Assembly: GCF_037113525.1 (NCBI RefSeq)
Contig: NZ_CP146963.1
Location: forward strand, 2,790,001 to 2,854,000
Reading direction: 5' to 3'
Source of the DNA: Butyrivibrio fibrisolvens
GTDB lineage: Bacteria; Bacillota; Clostridia; Lachnospirales; Lachnospiraceae
Length of the DNA stretch: 64,000 nt
Below the pieces are notes generated by a model that had not been told where the DNA came from, did not search any database, and worked only from the letters and a program-made list of their open reading frames with translations. Position numbers and translations under genes: made by a program. This document shows, piece by piece, positions 8,590-17,840 of the stretch. The stretch's first letter is position 1. Each line of letters begins with the position of its first letter.

Positions 8590-9915
8590 TTATTCCGTGC
8601 CCTTATTCTTATATTTCCTGTTGAAGGTTCCAAGAAGTCCTGCCATGTAGATTCTTGGGAAGTTGACATAGTAGAGGAAATCATACTCCATCTTGAAAAA
8701 CCACGCCGGCAGGTGCTCGGGCTTCATAAGGACGCTGGTTCCACCTGTTCTTTTGTATTCATAGCGGATGAGCTTGTCCTTATTTTCCTCATAAACAGGT
8801 GTTCCCTTGAAGGGGATAAGGATACTGAAAAGAACCCAAATGAGCTTCTCTTCCTTGATGAACTTGTTGATGTTCATGAAATCCTTGTGCTTAAAATCGT
8901 AGTTGATAACAAAGAGGCCGACGCAGACCATGTTGTTATCCCTGAGGATCTTTACAGCCTTTTTGTTGAGCATGACACTGGAGTTCTTGTTGTACTTTTC
9001 AAGGGTGGTATCTTCTACTGCTTCAAGTCCAACCAGCATATCCCTAAATCCAACTTTATATAAAAGTGGCATGATATCTTCGCAGTTAACGATGCTGTCT
9101 GCTCTTGCAAAGATCATGATGGTCTTGGTGCATTTTCTTTCAAGAAGTTTCTTGCATATAGCTTTGACTCTTTCCTTATTTACCAGGAAATCATCATCTA
9201 CGAAAAAAATCTTGTCGTTGTCAAGTTCCACGATCTCATCAACAACATCATCTATATCTCTTTCCTTATAGGTGCAGTTATTAAAGGTTCTTGAAACACA
9301 GAATTTGCACTCCTGAGGGCAGGAAAAAGAGCCTCTCATCAGTGAAAAACAACCTTTGGCAAGAACTCTGAACTTCTTTCTGTTCTCATAAAAGATGCTT
9401 CTGTCAGGTCTTACGCCATAGCTGCTGATGGGCGGACACTTCTCATTTTCAAACCATTTACCATCTTTTTTATAAGCAAGTCCTGTGGAATCCTTTAATA
9501 CAGAAACTTCAAAGTTATGTCTTACTGCATTTCTAAGGGATTCAAGGCCGTTGTCGTAGTACACGTAATCTATCTCATCGATCATAAAGTCCTGATGATT
9601 GATGTTAACTTCAGCTCCGCCAACCATGATCTTAATGTCAGGCTTTAGCTTTTTAAGCTTCTTGATCACATCAAGGGCATATCCTGCTGTATAGGATATG
9701 ATGGAAAAACCTACAAATGATATATTATTTTCTTCAATGTGCTTAACAAGTCTCTGGAATCTGAAAAAAGGACTATGGAGACTTTCATCAAAAATCATGC
9801 AGTTTTTCTTTTCCTGCTTAACCACGGTCATGATGTACTCAAGGCCAAGTGGCTCAAGGCTTGCAACTCTCGCATCATAATGGACGCGAACGAACATATA
9901 ATTTAAATCTTTCAT
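8590..9915 (-). CDS. B12-binding-type radical SAM protein 2
   Basis: 441 residues. The N-terminal domain contains SLEPLGLEYI and ISFVGFSIISYTAG, MVGGAEVNINHQDF, typical of cobalamin-binding domains in this enzyme class. The radical SAM cysteines are C199, C203 and C206 in CPQECKFC, followed by KIFFVDDDFLVN and LVGLEAVED. It is clearly paralogous to protein 3 along its whole length (same D-x-VYYDNGL, GLxxKKDGKW and PDR blocks), so the pair arose by tandem duplication. The start at 9913-9915 has GAGGT 5 nt upstream; an ATG eight codons earlier lacks a ribosome-binding site. The C-terminal 60 residues (EHLPAWFFKMEYDFLYYV) are also shared with proteins 3 and 4 and may bind substrate or membrane. 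Confidence 0.88.
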   Translation of the reverse strand: MKDLNYMFVRVHYDARVASLEPLGLEYIMTVVKQEKKNCMIFDESLHSPFFRFQRLVKHIEENNISFVGFSIISYTAGYALDVIKKLKKLKPDIKIMVGGAEVNINHQDFMIDEIDYVYYDNGLESLRNAVRHNFEVSVLKDSTGLAYKKDGKWFENEKCPPISSYGVRPDRSIFYENRKKFRVLAKGCFSLMRGSFSCPQECKFCVSRTFNNCTYKERDIDDVVDEIVELDNDKIFFVDDDFLVNKERVKAICKKLLERKCTKTIMIFARADSIVNCEDIMPLLYKVGFRDMLVGLEAVEDTTLEKYNKNSSVMLNKKAVKILRDNNMVCVGLFVINYDFKHKDFMNINKFIKEEKLIWVLFSILIPFKGTPVYEENKDKLIRYEYKRTGGTSVLMKPEHLPAWFFKMEYDFLYYVNFPRIYMAGLLGTFNRKYKNKGTE

Positions 9916-9987
9916 ATCAACCTCATATCTCACAATCATAATAATGAGACTGCGATAATTCTTTTTACAAAAATAATCTTCAAAGCA

Positions 9988-11325
9988 TTAAAACCAACCA
10001 GTCTTCTTGGTGTCATAAGCTGTTCCAAAGAGTGTCCTGACTATGATCTTGGGGTATGTCACAACGTGGAGCCAGTAGTAGCGCATCTGGAACATAAATG
10101 CGCTCATGTGTTCCGGTGGAACTGTAACATGAAGGCCGTCTCTGTTCTTGGATTTAAAGTTAACGAGCTTGTCCTTGTACTGCTCATATGCATCAGTACC
10201 CTTATAAGGAGTGAAAATTCCAAATACCATCCATAACAAATTGTTATCTTTGATAAACTTCAAAAGATTCCTGAAATCCTCTTTGGTAGATGTATGGCTT
10301 ACTACGAACAGGCCGTTACATACGATATTGTTCTCATGGCAGTGCTTGATCGCAAGGATGTTATCATTTCTGGATGTCTGCTTATTATATTCCTTGAGCT
10401 GGGCATCGCTTACTGCTTCAAGACCTATGAGAAGGTCTCTGAATCCGGCTTTATATGCAAGCGGGAGTACGTCAGGGTTTTCTGCTATAAAGTCAGCTCT
10501 TGCATATGCCATGAACTGCTTCTTGATGCCCTTTTCGATTATCTTTTCGCAAAAGCTAATAACTCTTTCTTTGTTAAAAAAGAATGTGTCATCAACAAAC
10601 CATATCTTGTCGTGCTTAATAGATTCGACTTCTTCTATTACAGAATCAAGGTCTATCTCTGTGTATACGCCGCTGTTCATCTTGGTGCAGTAACAGAAGT
10701 TACAATTAAATGGGCAGGAAAAAGAAGCTTTTGATAAAGCGAATTTTCCTTTCATAAAGATAAAATTCTTTTTAAGGCCCTTGTAGAACTCTGTTCTGTC
10801 AGGCTTAACGATGAAGCAGTCTACGGGTTCGCCTTTTTCTTTTACCACCCATTTGCCGTCTTTTTTAAAGCAGATGCCTGTCTGCTTGTCCAAAACTTCG
10901 GGATCAAGGCCTGCTGCCCATATGTTCTTCTGGGTCTTAAGGCCGTTGTCGTAATACACAATGTCTATCTGATCCTTACAAAAGTCAGTGTAATTGAGCT
11001 CTGCTTCAGGTCCCCCTACCTGAATGCAGATATCAGGGAATTCTTTTTTGAGCTGGGCAGCTCTGTCAAGGATATAATCGACCGTGTTGGCATTAGCATT
11101 AAAACCGACTACGTTATATCCGCCTTCTCTGATCTTCTTTTTGATCCTTTCGAGCCTGAAAAACCAGGAATGCTGAAACTCATCAAGGATCTCACATTTA
11201 ATATTCATATCTCTGCAAAGTCCTGCCACATACTCAAGTCCTAAAGGCTCGAGGTGTGCGACGATTGATGAATATTTTGGTCTTATCAGAAGGACCTTTA
11301 TTTCTTTTTTCATACCATTTTCCAT
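9988..11325 (-). CDS. B12-binding-type radical SAM protein 3
   Basis: 445 residues and the closest relative of protein 2. It has a cobalamin-binding N-terminal domain (HLEPLGLEYVAGLC, YNVVGFNANANTVD, QVGGPEAELNY) and radical SAM cysteines C204, C208 and C211 in CPFNCNFC. These are followed by KIWFVDDTFFFNKERV and DLLIGLEAVSD. The tail EHMSAFMFQMRYYWLHVV matches the tail of protein 2. An AAGGAA ribosome-binding site precedes the ATG at 11323-11325. It probably acts in the same pathway as its neighbours, with a related but different substrate or position on the chain; this is inference. Confidence 0.88.
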   Translation of the reverse strand: MENGMKKEIKVLLIRPKYSSIVAHLEPLGLEYVAGLCRDMNIKCEILDEFQHSWFFRLERIKKKIREGGYNVVGFNANANTVDYILDRAAQLKKEFPDICIQVGGPEAELNYTDFCKDQIDIVYYDNGLKTQKNIWAAGLDPEVLDKQTGICFKKDGKWVVKEKGEPVDCFIVKPDRTEFYKGLKKNFIFMKGKFALSKASFSCPFNCNFCYCTKMNSGVYTEIDLDSVIEEVESIKHDKIWFVDDTFFFNKERVISFCEKIIEKGIKKQFMAYARADFIAENPDVLPLAYKAGFRDLLIGLEAVSDAQLKEYNKQTSRNDNILAIKHCHENNIVCNGLFVVSHTSTKEDFRNLLKFIKDNNLLWMVFGIFTPYKGTDAYEQYKDKLVNFKSKNRDGLHVTVPPEHMSAFMFQMRYYWLHVVTYPKIIVRTLFGTAYDTKKTGWF

Positions 11326-11400
11326 ATTTTTAATTCCTTAAATGTATAACTTATACGATCAAATTCGATCTTAAGAATATGATCGATATTCCTTTTAAAC

Positions 11401-12945
11401 TTATAATAACTTTTTAAAATACTGCATATTAACCTTGGCAGCGCCTACGGTCAGCTTAAGGGTGTCATAGAGTCCGTACTTTTTGACCATATACCACCAG
11501 CTCTTGGGATTGGCTGTGATCTTGTAATACAGGACCATGGTGTACCAGTAATACTTCCTGACTGAAAGGTTCATGGGCTTAACAACAAGATGGGCAAGGT
11601 CCCACTTCTCGTATTCATCTTCTCTAATAATAAAGTCCTTGCGGTACTGCTCGTACATCTCGGTTCCGCGAAGTGGCGTTAATGGCTGAAGATTTACAAA
11701 AATAAGTCCGAGCTTTTTGATCCATCTTCCAAGAGCATTAAAGTCTTCCTTGGTCCAGTCAAGACCCAGGATAAAGGTTCCATAGCATTCGACATCGTAT
11801 TTTTGCAGGATGCTTACAGCTTTTTCATTGATGGAAACCTGAGTTCTCTTATTGTAGGTATCAAGGTCTTTACTACTGCAGGATTCAAGGCCTACGATAA
11901 CGGCTCTTAGGCCTACTTCCTTAAGCCTCTTTATGGCTGCTTCGTTGTTTGCGATAAAGTCTGCTCTTCCGTATACAAGATATTTCTTGTGAATGTTGTT
12001 CTTTTCAAGCAGGTCGCAGAACTCCATTAGCCTTTCTGCATTAAACAAAAAGTCGTCATCGACTATATATACTTCTGTCTGCGGAATTGTCTTAAGCTCT
12101 TCTATTATATTTTCAAGACTTCTTGCGAAGTACTTATCATCGGTTATCTGCCTGCAGAAGCAGAACTTGCAGTTATAGGGGCATCCAAAGGATGTCTTAA
12201 TGAGACTGCAGTTTCTGTGGAACATGTAATAGTAGTGTTTCCTATATTTTGAAACCTTGTCCCTGTCTGGAAAAAGATAATTGAAGGTAGTCTCTTTTAC
12301 CGCCTTATTTACGCCTTTTGTATAGACACAGTCGAGGGGATTGTCATCCTGGCAAACGGCTTCCTGCGCATTATTTAATTCTTTACTTACGATACTTTTC
12401 CGGTCAGGTAATAAGTCTTCTTGAGATTTTATACCAGCTTCGTTATTTTTTTCTTTACTATCTTCACTTCCATCATCATTTCTATTCTCATTTATATCTT
12501 CTTTAGAAATAATGCTATTTTTTACTGTGTCTATTTCATGCAGATTCTCAAGCTTTTTTAGAATCGAAATAAAAGTCTTTATTCCATTAGCTCTTATAAT
12601 GTAATCGATATTAGGATCTTCAAAATCCTCCGGATTAACTTCAGCATGGACGCCGCCAACTATTGTTACTATATCCTTACTGTACTCTTTGACCTGCCTT
12701 GCGTAGTCCTTAATGATATTTACATGAGCAATATAGCCGGTAACGCCGACTACGTCGGGCTTGTGTTTCTCCAAAAAGTAGGCGATCTTCTTTTTTTCAA
12801 GGATCATGTCTACTATGACTACTTCATGTCCCAGTGGTTCAACATTGGACGCTATATATTCAAGTTCCAAGGGCTCGCAGATCATGACGTTTTGAAGTCC
12901 TATCGTCTCCTTATGGGGCCTTGGCCTAAATAAAACAATTTTCAT
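11401..12945 (-). CDS. B12-binding-type radical SAM protein 4, with acidic insertion
   Basis: 514 residues, about 70 longer than proteins 1-3. Residues 1-135 are a cobalamin-binding domain (ICEPLELEYIASNV, DVVGVTGYIAHVN, TIVGGVHAEVNPEDF). Residues about 136-205 are a low-complexity polar insertion rich in Asn, Asp, Glu, Ser and Lys with no recognisable fold. The radical SAM core follows with C255, C259 and C262 in CPYNCKFC, then VYIVDDDFLFN and VIVGLESCSS. Its start has GAGGTTGTT before ATG. A 127-bp gap separates it from the acyltransferase-like genes upstream, so an internal promoter is possible. The insertion sits exactly at the domain boundary, which suggests a flexible linker. Confidence 0.88.
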   Translation of the reverse strand: MKIVLFRPRPHKETIGLQNVMICEPLELEYIASNVEPLGHEVVIVDMILEKKKIAYFLEKHKPDVVGVTGYIAHVNIIKDYARQVKEYSKDIVTIVGGVHAEVNPEDFEDPNIDYIIRANGIKTFISILKKLENLHEIDTVKNSIISKEDINENRNDDGSEDSKEKNNEAGIKSQEDLLPDRKSIVSKELNNAQEAVCQDDNPLDCVYTKGVNKAVKETTFNYLFPDRDKVSKYRKHYYYMFHRNCSLIKTSFGCPYNCKFCFCRQITDDKYFARSLENIIEELKTIPQTEVYIVDDDFLFNAERLMEFCDLLEKNNIHKKYLVYGRADFIANNEAAIKRLKEVGLRAVIVGLESCSSKDLDTYNKRTQVSINEKAVSILQKYDVECYGTFILGLDWTKEDFNALGRWIKKLGLIFVNLQPLTPLRGTEMYEQYRKDFIIREDEYEKWDLAHLVVKPMNLSVRKYYWYTMVLYYKITANPKSWWYMVKKYGLYDTLKLTVGAAKVNMQYFKKLL

Positions 12946-13072
12946 AACAACCTCATTAAATTCTAATCAACTGAAACCACATTCAAATGAATTTCCCTCT
13001 GACAGATGGTATAGATTGATGTAAATATTTATTTATAAAATCAAAGAAAATCTTGCATTCCTTAATAAGTAC

Positions 13073-14113
13073 TCATTCTTTCAAATCTTTAAATACGCAG
13101 AAATCCGGAAAGGCATATCTGTACTCAAGAAGATATCTTCCGTGCTTCACCAGGAAGTTTATAAACCCGTTTGAATGATGCGCGTAGAAATATCTCTTTT
13201 CCAGCGCTGCGCCAAACTTAAGCTTGGTTTCTTCCGATGTCTGACCGAAATCTATGGTCTTGCATCCGTGCTTTATTCCATACCTTATTATGTGAAAAAG
13301 CATATAGTAATAAAGATCCGTGGTATCTTCCGAATAGTCCATTCCGCACAGCATGAAGATGAGCTTATCTTCTGCTTTTCTAAGAAGTACAAAGCCTATA
13401 GGCTTATCTTCTTTCAGGAATACGATCTTGGTAGCATCTACCTTGTCAAAAAAACCTTTTTCCAGTTTTTCAAGTTTGTAGTCTGACTTATTGTATGTAT
13501 TTAGATATAACTGGTATACATCTATAGAGTCATCTGTGATCTCTCTTACTGTCAAATGGGAACACGCTTTAATAGCAAGCTTTATGCGCCTTCTGTAATG
13601 ACTTCTCAGTGCGCATAGATATTCATCTTCTGTCTTAAATCTGTTTTGGAAGACGCAGGTAGGAAGTGTCTGCCCCAAAACGAAGTCCTTGTGGGGTCTA
13701 TGCTCTTTTGTGTTAAGGATAAGTACAGGACCTTTCAATGTTTTTGCAAATTCAAGTACAAGATCCGTATCATTTGTGATAAATCCCGGCTCACTTAAGG
13801 AACATGGATAACCAATGACGCTTGTACTAAGCGATAAGTCCATTTTTCCATAGGTGAAAATGTTAAGGTTCATCTTATATACAATTATGAAAGCTTTGGA
13901 ACTGCCTTTTTGTACATGGTAGTATTCCTGTTCAAAGAGGTTTTCTTTCTTACATAGTCTAAGCAGCTCTGTTTCAAAAGGAAAAGGCTCTTTGGCCTGC
14001 CCATCTATAAGTGCCTGGATGTCCTCAGGGACTTCGCTCAGCTTCCTTACCATAAGACTAGTATCAGAACTTTTTTCTCTTATGATAAGGTCTTGGTCAG
14101 ATCTCTTTCTCAT
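13073..14113 (-). CDS. FemAB/BioF2-like acyltransferase-fold protein
   Basis: 346 residues. The C-terminal half has the GNAT-fold pattern of the FemAB/BioF2-like acetyltransferase group: LRSHYRRRIKLAIK, TKIVFLKEDKPIGFVLLR, LYYYMLFHIIRYGIKHGCK and TIDFGQTSEETKLKFGA. Members move amino-acyl or acyl groups to amines. The N-terminal half is unrecognised. The gene overlaps the next gene upstream by 17 bp, so the two are almost certainly translated together. The start ATG at 14111-14113 has AAAGG 11 nt upstream. The acyl carrier protein and ligase upstream suggest an acyl-ACP donor. Confidence 0.7.
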   Translation of the reverse strand: MRKRSDQDLIIREKSSDTSLMVRKLSEVPEDIQALIDGQAKEPFPFETELLRLCKKENLFEQEYYHVQKGSSKAFIIVYKMNLNIFTYGKMDLSLSTSVIGYPCSLSEPGFITNDTDLVLEFAKTLKGPVLILNTKEHRPHKDFVLGQTLPTCVFQNRFKTEDEYLCALRSHYRRRIKLAIKACSHLTVREITDDSIDVYQLYLNTYNKSDYKLEKLEKGFFDKVDATKIVFLKEDKPIGFVLLRKAEDKLIFMLCGMDYSEDTTDLYYYMLFHIIRYGIKHGCKTIDFGQTSEETKLKFGAALEKRYFYAHHSNGFINFLVKHGRYLLEYRYAFPDFCVFKDLKE

Positions 14114-15179
14114 ACACTACATACCTTTTGTATTTCTCATCGCACAGGGCCTGACATACGCTGTTTGAATCGACATTTTCTTCAAGAACCCAGGATGATA
14201 CAAGGTTTTGTATTCCATGACCCTGCATTGAGATATATACCTGATCAAGAAGTCCCATAACAAGACCGCTCTTCCTGTGCTGCGGAAGGACGCCGTATTC
14301 CATCAGCTTTCCGTATTTTATCTTCCTGCCCATAAAGATATTCCTGAAAAAGTGCCTTACACCAAACACTTCTCCGCCTTTTGCAAGTTCGTTATAATCC
14401 GGATACCACATGACGAATCCGACCGGCTCTCCGTCTTTGAATGCGAAAATAAGCGAATCCTCTTTCATGAACAAAAAGAGCTCTTTAAGCATCTCTTTAT
14501 CTTCTTTATAGTTTCTTTTGTAATAGTATCTGTGGCCTTCAAATGCCTGATTATTAAGGTCAGTGTATATCTTTGAATACTCATCAAAATTCTTTTTGTC
14601 AAAAGATTTGAATTCATAATTCTTTTTGATCTTTCTAAGAAGGCTTGCGTATCTCTCAATCCTTGTGTGATCGGTCACGGACCTGTAGGTGCAAAGATAT
14701 ACCTTTTCAAGATCCATTTTGTCAAAATAGTCATTATAGAACTTTGGATTTGCAGCAGATGAGAAAGTGTTCTTCTCATCATAATGATCGCATAAAAGCC
14801 CAAGGCCGTAGTTAACATGGCCATTTAAGCCTATTACAAGTTTTTTGCAGTTATGCTTTTTACCTATTTCGATAGCTTTATCAACAAGCAGCTTTGCAGC
14901 TTCATCCTGGCCTGGAAGGCTTTCGAAAAAGCAAAGCTGGATATAATCAGAGAGGTCACTTGCGTATACAACAATTCCCTGACACACTATATTATTTGAA
15001 TCTTTTACATTGAAGGCGTATATCTCTTTATCATTAACAAAGCTTGTCTTTCCGGAGAAAAGTTCCTGTATCAGGAACAGGTTGTTGTCTACGTAAAGAC
15101 TACTTTCTTTATATAGTTTTCTTCTAAAATCAAGGAACAGCTTTTGTTCCTTATGATCTTTAACTTCTATTACTTCCAT
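14097..15179 (-). CDS. GNAT-superfamily acyltransferase-like protein
   Basis: 360 residues. The C-terminal domain reads SLIFAFKDGEPVGFVMWYPDYNEL, then a variable segment, then MEYGVLPQHRKSGLVMGLLDQVY, the beta4 / acyl-CoA pyrophosphate-loop region of GNAT enzymes (Q-x-x-x-S-G-L in place of Q-x-x-G-x-G/A). This pattern occurs in YghO-like proteins in bacterial biosynthetic clusters. The N-terminal 180 residues resemble a degenerate second GNAT unit (KLVIGLNGHVNYGLGLL). It starts 4 bp after the acyl carrier protein stop, with weak TAAGG upstream, implying translational coupling. Substrate unknown. Confidence 0.7.
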   Translation of the reverse strand: MEVIEVKDHKEQKLFLDFRRKLYKESSLYVDNNLFLIQELFSGKTSFVNDKEIYAFNVKDSNNIVCQGIVVYASDLSDYIQLCFFESLPGQDEAAKLLVDKAIEIGKKHNCKKLVIGLNGHVNYGLGLLCDHYDEKNTFSSAANPKFYNDYFDKMDLEKVYLCTYRSVTDHTRIERYASLLRKIKKNYEFKSFDKKNFDEYSKIYTDLNNQAFEGHRYYYKRNYKEDKEMLKELFLFMKEDSLIFAFKDGEPVGFVMWYPDYNELAKGGEVFGVRHFFRNIFMGRKIKYGKLMEYGVLPQHRKSGLVMGLLDQVYISMQGHGIQNLVSSWVLEENVDSNSVCQALCDEKYKRYVVYEKEI

Positions 15180-15183
15180 AACC

Positions 15184-15405
15184 TTATACTATTTTCTCCT
15201 GGATATATGTGATCATATCTTCGACAGTATTTAGTGATTTATAATCATCTTCATCCATCTCTATTCCATATCTTTCTTCAACCAGACAGATAAGTTCGAT
15301 AAAATCAAATGATGACAGGTCAAAATCCGTCTTAAAATTAGAAGAAAGCTCTATATTATCAATATCATATTGTTCTTTCATTAATTTCTTAAATTCATCT
15401 AACAT
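15184..15405 (-). CDS. Acyl carrier protein
   Basis: 73 residues, the normal size of an acyl carrier protein. The sequence FDLSSFDFIELICLVEE aligns with the DSL helix-2 region of ACPs, with Ser32 as the probable phosphopantetheine site. The sequence around it is L-S-S-F-D rather than A-D-S-L-D, as in dedicated (non-fatty-acid) carriers. An AGGAGG ribosome-binding site lies 7 nt before the ATG. Between this gene and the ligase is an 82-bp gap containing an inverted repeat (CGCAAG and CTTGCG). It should carry an acyl or hydroxyacyl group loaded by the adjacent AMP ligase and presented to the acyltransferases and radical SAM enzymes. Confidence 0.88.
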   Translation of the reverse strand: MLDEFKKLMKEQYDIDNIELSSNFKTDFDLSSFDFIELICLVEERYGIEMDEDDYKSLNTVEDMITYIQEKIV

Positions 15406-15487
15406 AATTAACCTCCTGCCGCAAGTTAAACGAATAACTAATTTTTCTAGTTACTGAAGCTTGCGACACAAATTTGGGTATGATTTT

Positions 15488-17065
15488 TCAATTTTCATAC
15501 TTATTTCTTTTTATCTTGCGGGTACTGTTTTTCTCAAATTCCTGGTCCATGACTTCGACCTTATCTATGTTCATAAAGCCGGGAAGATCTTTATTTATCT
15601 TCTTTATATCTTCATCAAGGGTGTCTGCAGGCTTTTCCATATAGACTTTGGCTACTATGATCTCATTACTTTTAACGGCTCTGCTTGTTACGATGCATTC
15701 GTTAACGTAAGGAAGCTCCAATATCTTTTTCTCTACAGCTTCAGGAGAAAAATTCTTGCCGTTACTGCGGATTATCAGGTTCTTCTTGCGTCCTGTAACG
15801 AAGATGACCTTGTCGTCTGCGACATAGCCAAGATCGCCCGTCTTAAAATATTCGCCTTCCATGCTCTGCCTGGTGGCTTCGGGATTCTTGTAGTATCCAA
15901 GCATAACGCAAGGACCCTTGACCATTATCTCTCCTTCATCGGAGATTCTGACATCGATATGTCTCATGATGGTTCCGGCGCTTCCAACTACGTTATTGGC
16001 TGCCCTGCTTACCGCGATCGTAGGTGAGCACTCGGTCATGCCATAACCGTTTAAGAGCTTTATTCCAAGCTCTTCATATTTCTCAACATAATAGGGGTTT
16101 AAGGCTGCTCCGCCGCTTACGACAAGCCTTAACCTTTTATTTAATATATTCCCGAACAAGATGTGCCTTAGATCGATGTGGAACTTTAACAGGAAGTTAC
16201 TTACCTTTATCATGTTGCAAAGAAGGTTATATCTGTTCTTTTTCTTAGCTTCGCGAACGATATTTTTATAAATTCCTTCAAAGACCATGGGAACAGCCTC
16301 GAAGAAAAACGGATCGAATGCCTTGATATCCCTTAAAAGGTACTTCAGGTCGAGATTTAAGCATACTGTTGTTCCATTGTACAAAGTTGCGAGAATTCCC
16401 GGATTAAAGCCGTAGGTGTGATTCATGGGGAGGAGTGATAGTGTCGGACTTTTTAGGACGTTATTTTCAAGAGTTCCCCGAACATTAGTTGCGATGTTAT
16501 ACTGGGACAGCATTACTCCCTTCATCTTGCCGTCAGTACCTGAAGTTGACGCAAGAACAGAGAATTTGTCCTTATCAATAGTTTTTATTCTGATAAAAAA
16601 ATCTTCAGAAGGATACGAACCTGTGCTTAGTTTCTCGTATTCATCATCGATATTTATCGCTTTGATCAAAGGATCTTCAAGAAGGTCGGAAACTTTTTTG
16701 CCTGTCTTTTTGGTATAAAAAAGGACGTCGACATCAAAGTCTTTTATCATGTCTTTAAGAGTTTCCTTATCAAGCTCTTTGTCCAGTGGTACTATTACGT
16801 TATCAAGCGCTGCTGCCAGGTAAATGGTGATATATTCGAATCGGTTCTCAGAAACTATGGCTATGTGCTGCCCGCTTAATTTCTTTTCACCAAAATAAGA
16901 ATACAGGTTGTAGATATGCTGTATTACGTCCCTGTACTTAAGATCTGTTATGGTATCTTTGGCAAAATACCTGATCGCCGTCTTATCAGGATAGCGATCA
17001 TTCCAGCCTGAAATCATTTCGCCAAAGTTGTCGTAAATGACCGTATCTATATATGAAAAACTCAT
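15488..17065 (-). CDS. Acyl-CoA/acyl-ACP synthetase (AMP-forming ligase)
   Basis: 525 residues of the ANL superfamily. Visible motifs are LASTSGTDGKMKGVM near residue 171 (P-loop, with Asp where Thr or Ser is usual), LLNGYGMTECSP (A5), GEYFKTGDLGYV (A7), VTGRKKNLIIRSNGKNFSP (A8) and a terminal STRKIKRNKY carrying the catalytic Lys. It activates a carboxylic acid as adenylate. With the ACP gene next to it the acceptor is probably that ACP. GGGGAGATTTA precedes the ATG. It is the first gene of the cluster; upstream is a 268-bp gap with a terminator of the previous transcript, so the cluster promoter should lie between 17066 and about 17215. I could not identify it with confidence. Confidence 0.9.
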   Translation of the reverse strand: MSFSYIDTVIYDNFGEMISGWNDRYPDKTAIRYFAKDTITDLKYRDVIQHIYNLYSYFGEKKLSGQHIAIVSENRFEYITIYLAAALDNVIVPLDKELDKETLKDMIKDFDVDVLFYTKKTGKKVSDLLEDPLIKAINIDDEYEKLSTGSYPSEDFFIRIKTIDKDKFSVLASTSGTDGKMKGVMLSQYNIATNVRGTLENNVLKSPTLSLLPMNHTYGFNPGILATLYNGTTVCLNLDLKYLLRDIKAFDPFFFEAVPMVFEGIYKNIVREAKKKNRYNLLCNMIKVSNFLLKFHIDLRHILFGNILNKRLRLVVSGGAALNPYYVEKYEELGIKLLNGYGMTECSPTIAVSRAANNVVGSAGTIMRHIDVRISDEGEIMVKGPCVMLGYYKNPEATRQSMEGEYFKTGDLGYVADDKVIFVTGRKKNLIIRSNGKNFSPEAVEKKILELPYVNECIVTSRAVKSNEIIVAKVYMEKPADTLDEDIKKINKDLPGFMNIDKVEVMDQEFEKNSTRKIKRNKYEN

Positions 17066-17216
17066 TAAATCTCCCCGCGTAAAACGTTACTGCCTGCCAG
17101 TATCAGTAACATGAAAAACTTTTTCCGAATGACCTATTATGGCACATATTTGTATATACTTCAATAATTATAACAGTTTTCATGCTATAACATATAGGCC
17201 GGATATTTGTCGGCCA

Positions 17217-17269
17217 AAACAAAGAGATTGCATAAAACCATAGCCTGTTTTATGCAATCCCTTTGTTTT
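17217..17269 (-). terminator. Rho-independent terminator of the 17334-17753 gene
   Basis: A 22-bp inverted repeat (AAACAAAGRGATTGCATAAAAC with its complement) encloses an 8-nt loop and is rich in A-T at the base, giving a T-rich end on either strand. It lies 65 bp past the stop of the gene at 17334. The short palindrome GGCCG/CGGCC at 17197-17215 follows it. Confidence 0.75.
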
Positions 17270-17333
17270 ATCATTATAAGTGTTTGTGAACAGTTCAAAC
17301 TTTTTTATAGTTCTGTTAGAAATCTCTCGTTTC

Positions 17334-17753
17334 TTAATTCTTTTTATTTCTTCCGGTCAAACTTCTGAAGAAATGCCTGATCAGCGCATGAAGTGCCTTG
17401 TCGCCTGTTTGGGAAACTCTGTGAGACACTGCCATGTTGTGAAGCATTTCTGATCCCATCATATCTGCTGCCTTTGAAAGATAATCGGGCTTTGCTTCTA
17501 TTTTGGAAACCTTTGCATTAAGTTCTGCCTTTTCTTCATCGGTTAGATACTTATCCGCAAGCTTATCAATAATGCCTTTTTCTACAGTTAAGCCTCCTGC
17601 CATAAAGCGGGCTGCATACTTGCCATATCTGTTAAAACCGGCTTCGATATCATCTCCAAGTGATGTTTCATAAGTAGTTGCCGGTCTGATACGTCCATCT
17701 CTTTCTCTTACTACCCATTCATTTGTGTTGTAATCAAAATACTTCTCTGCCAT
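17334..17753 (-). CDS. Conserved hypothetical protein, probable member of the sigma-fusion regulon
   Basis: 139 residues, soluble, with a basic C-terminus (RHFFRSLTGRNKKN). It starts with MAEKYFDYNTNEWVVRERDGRIRP and has no signal peptide or recognised domain. A strong AGGAGG ribosome-binding site lies 8 nt before the ATG. About 90 bp upstream is the same two-block motif that precedes the sigma-factor fusion gene, so it may be transcribed by that sigma factor. It may have an associated role in the envelope or in sigma activity, but nothing in its sequence tells. Confidence 0.75.
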   Translation of the reverse strand: MAEKYFDYNTNEWVVRERDGRIRPATTYETSLGDDIEAGFNRYGKYAARFMAGGLTVEKGIIDKLADKYLTDEEKAELNAKVSKIEAKPDYLSKAADMMGSEMLHNMAVSHRVSQTGDKALHALIRHFFRSLTGRNKKN

Positions 17754-17840
17754 TTTTATTTCCTCCTAAGTATGAGTGTTTTCTCCGGAAATCCGCATCC
17801 GTCGCAGATTTCCGGGATTCTGATTTATTGTTCTATATAT

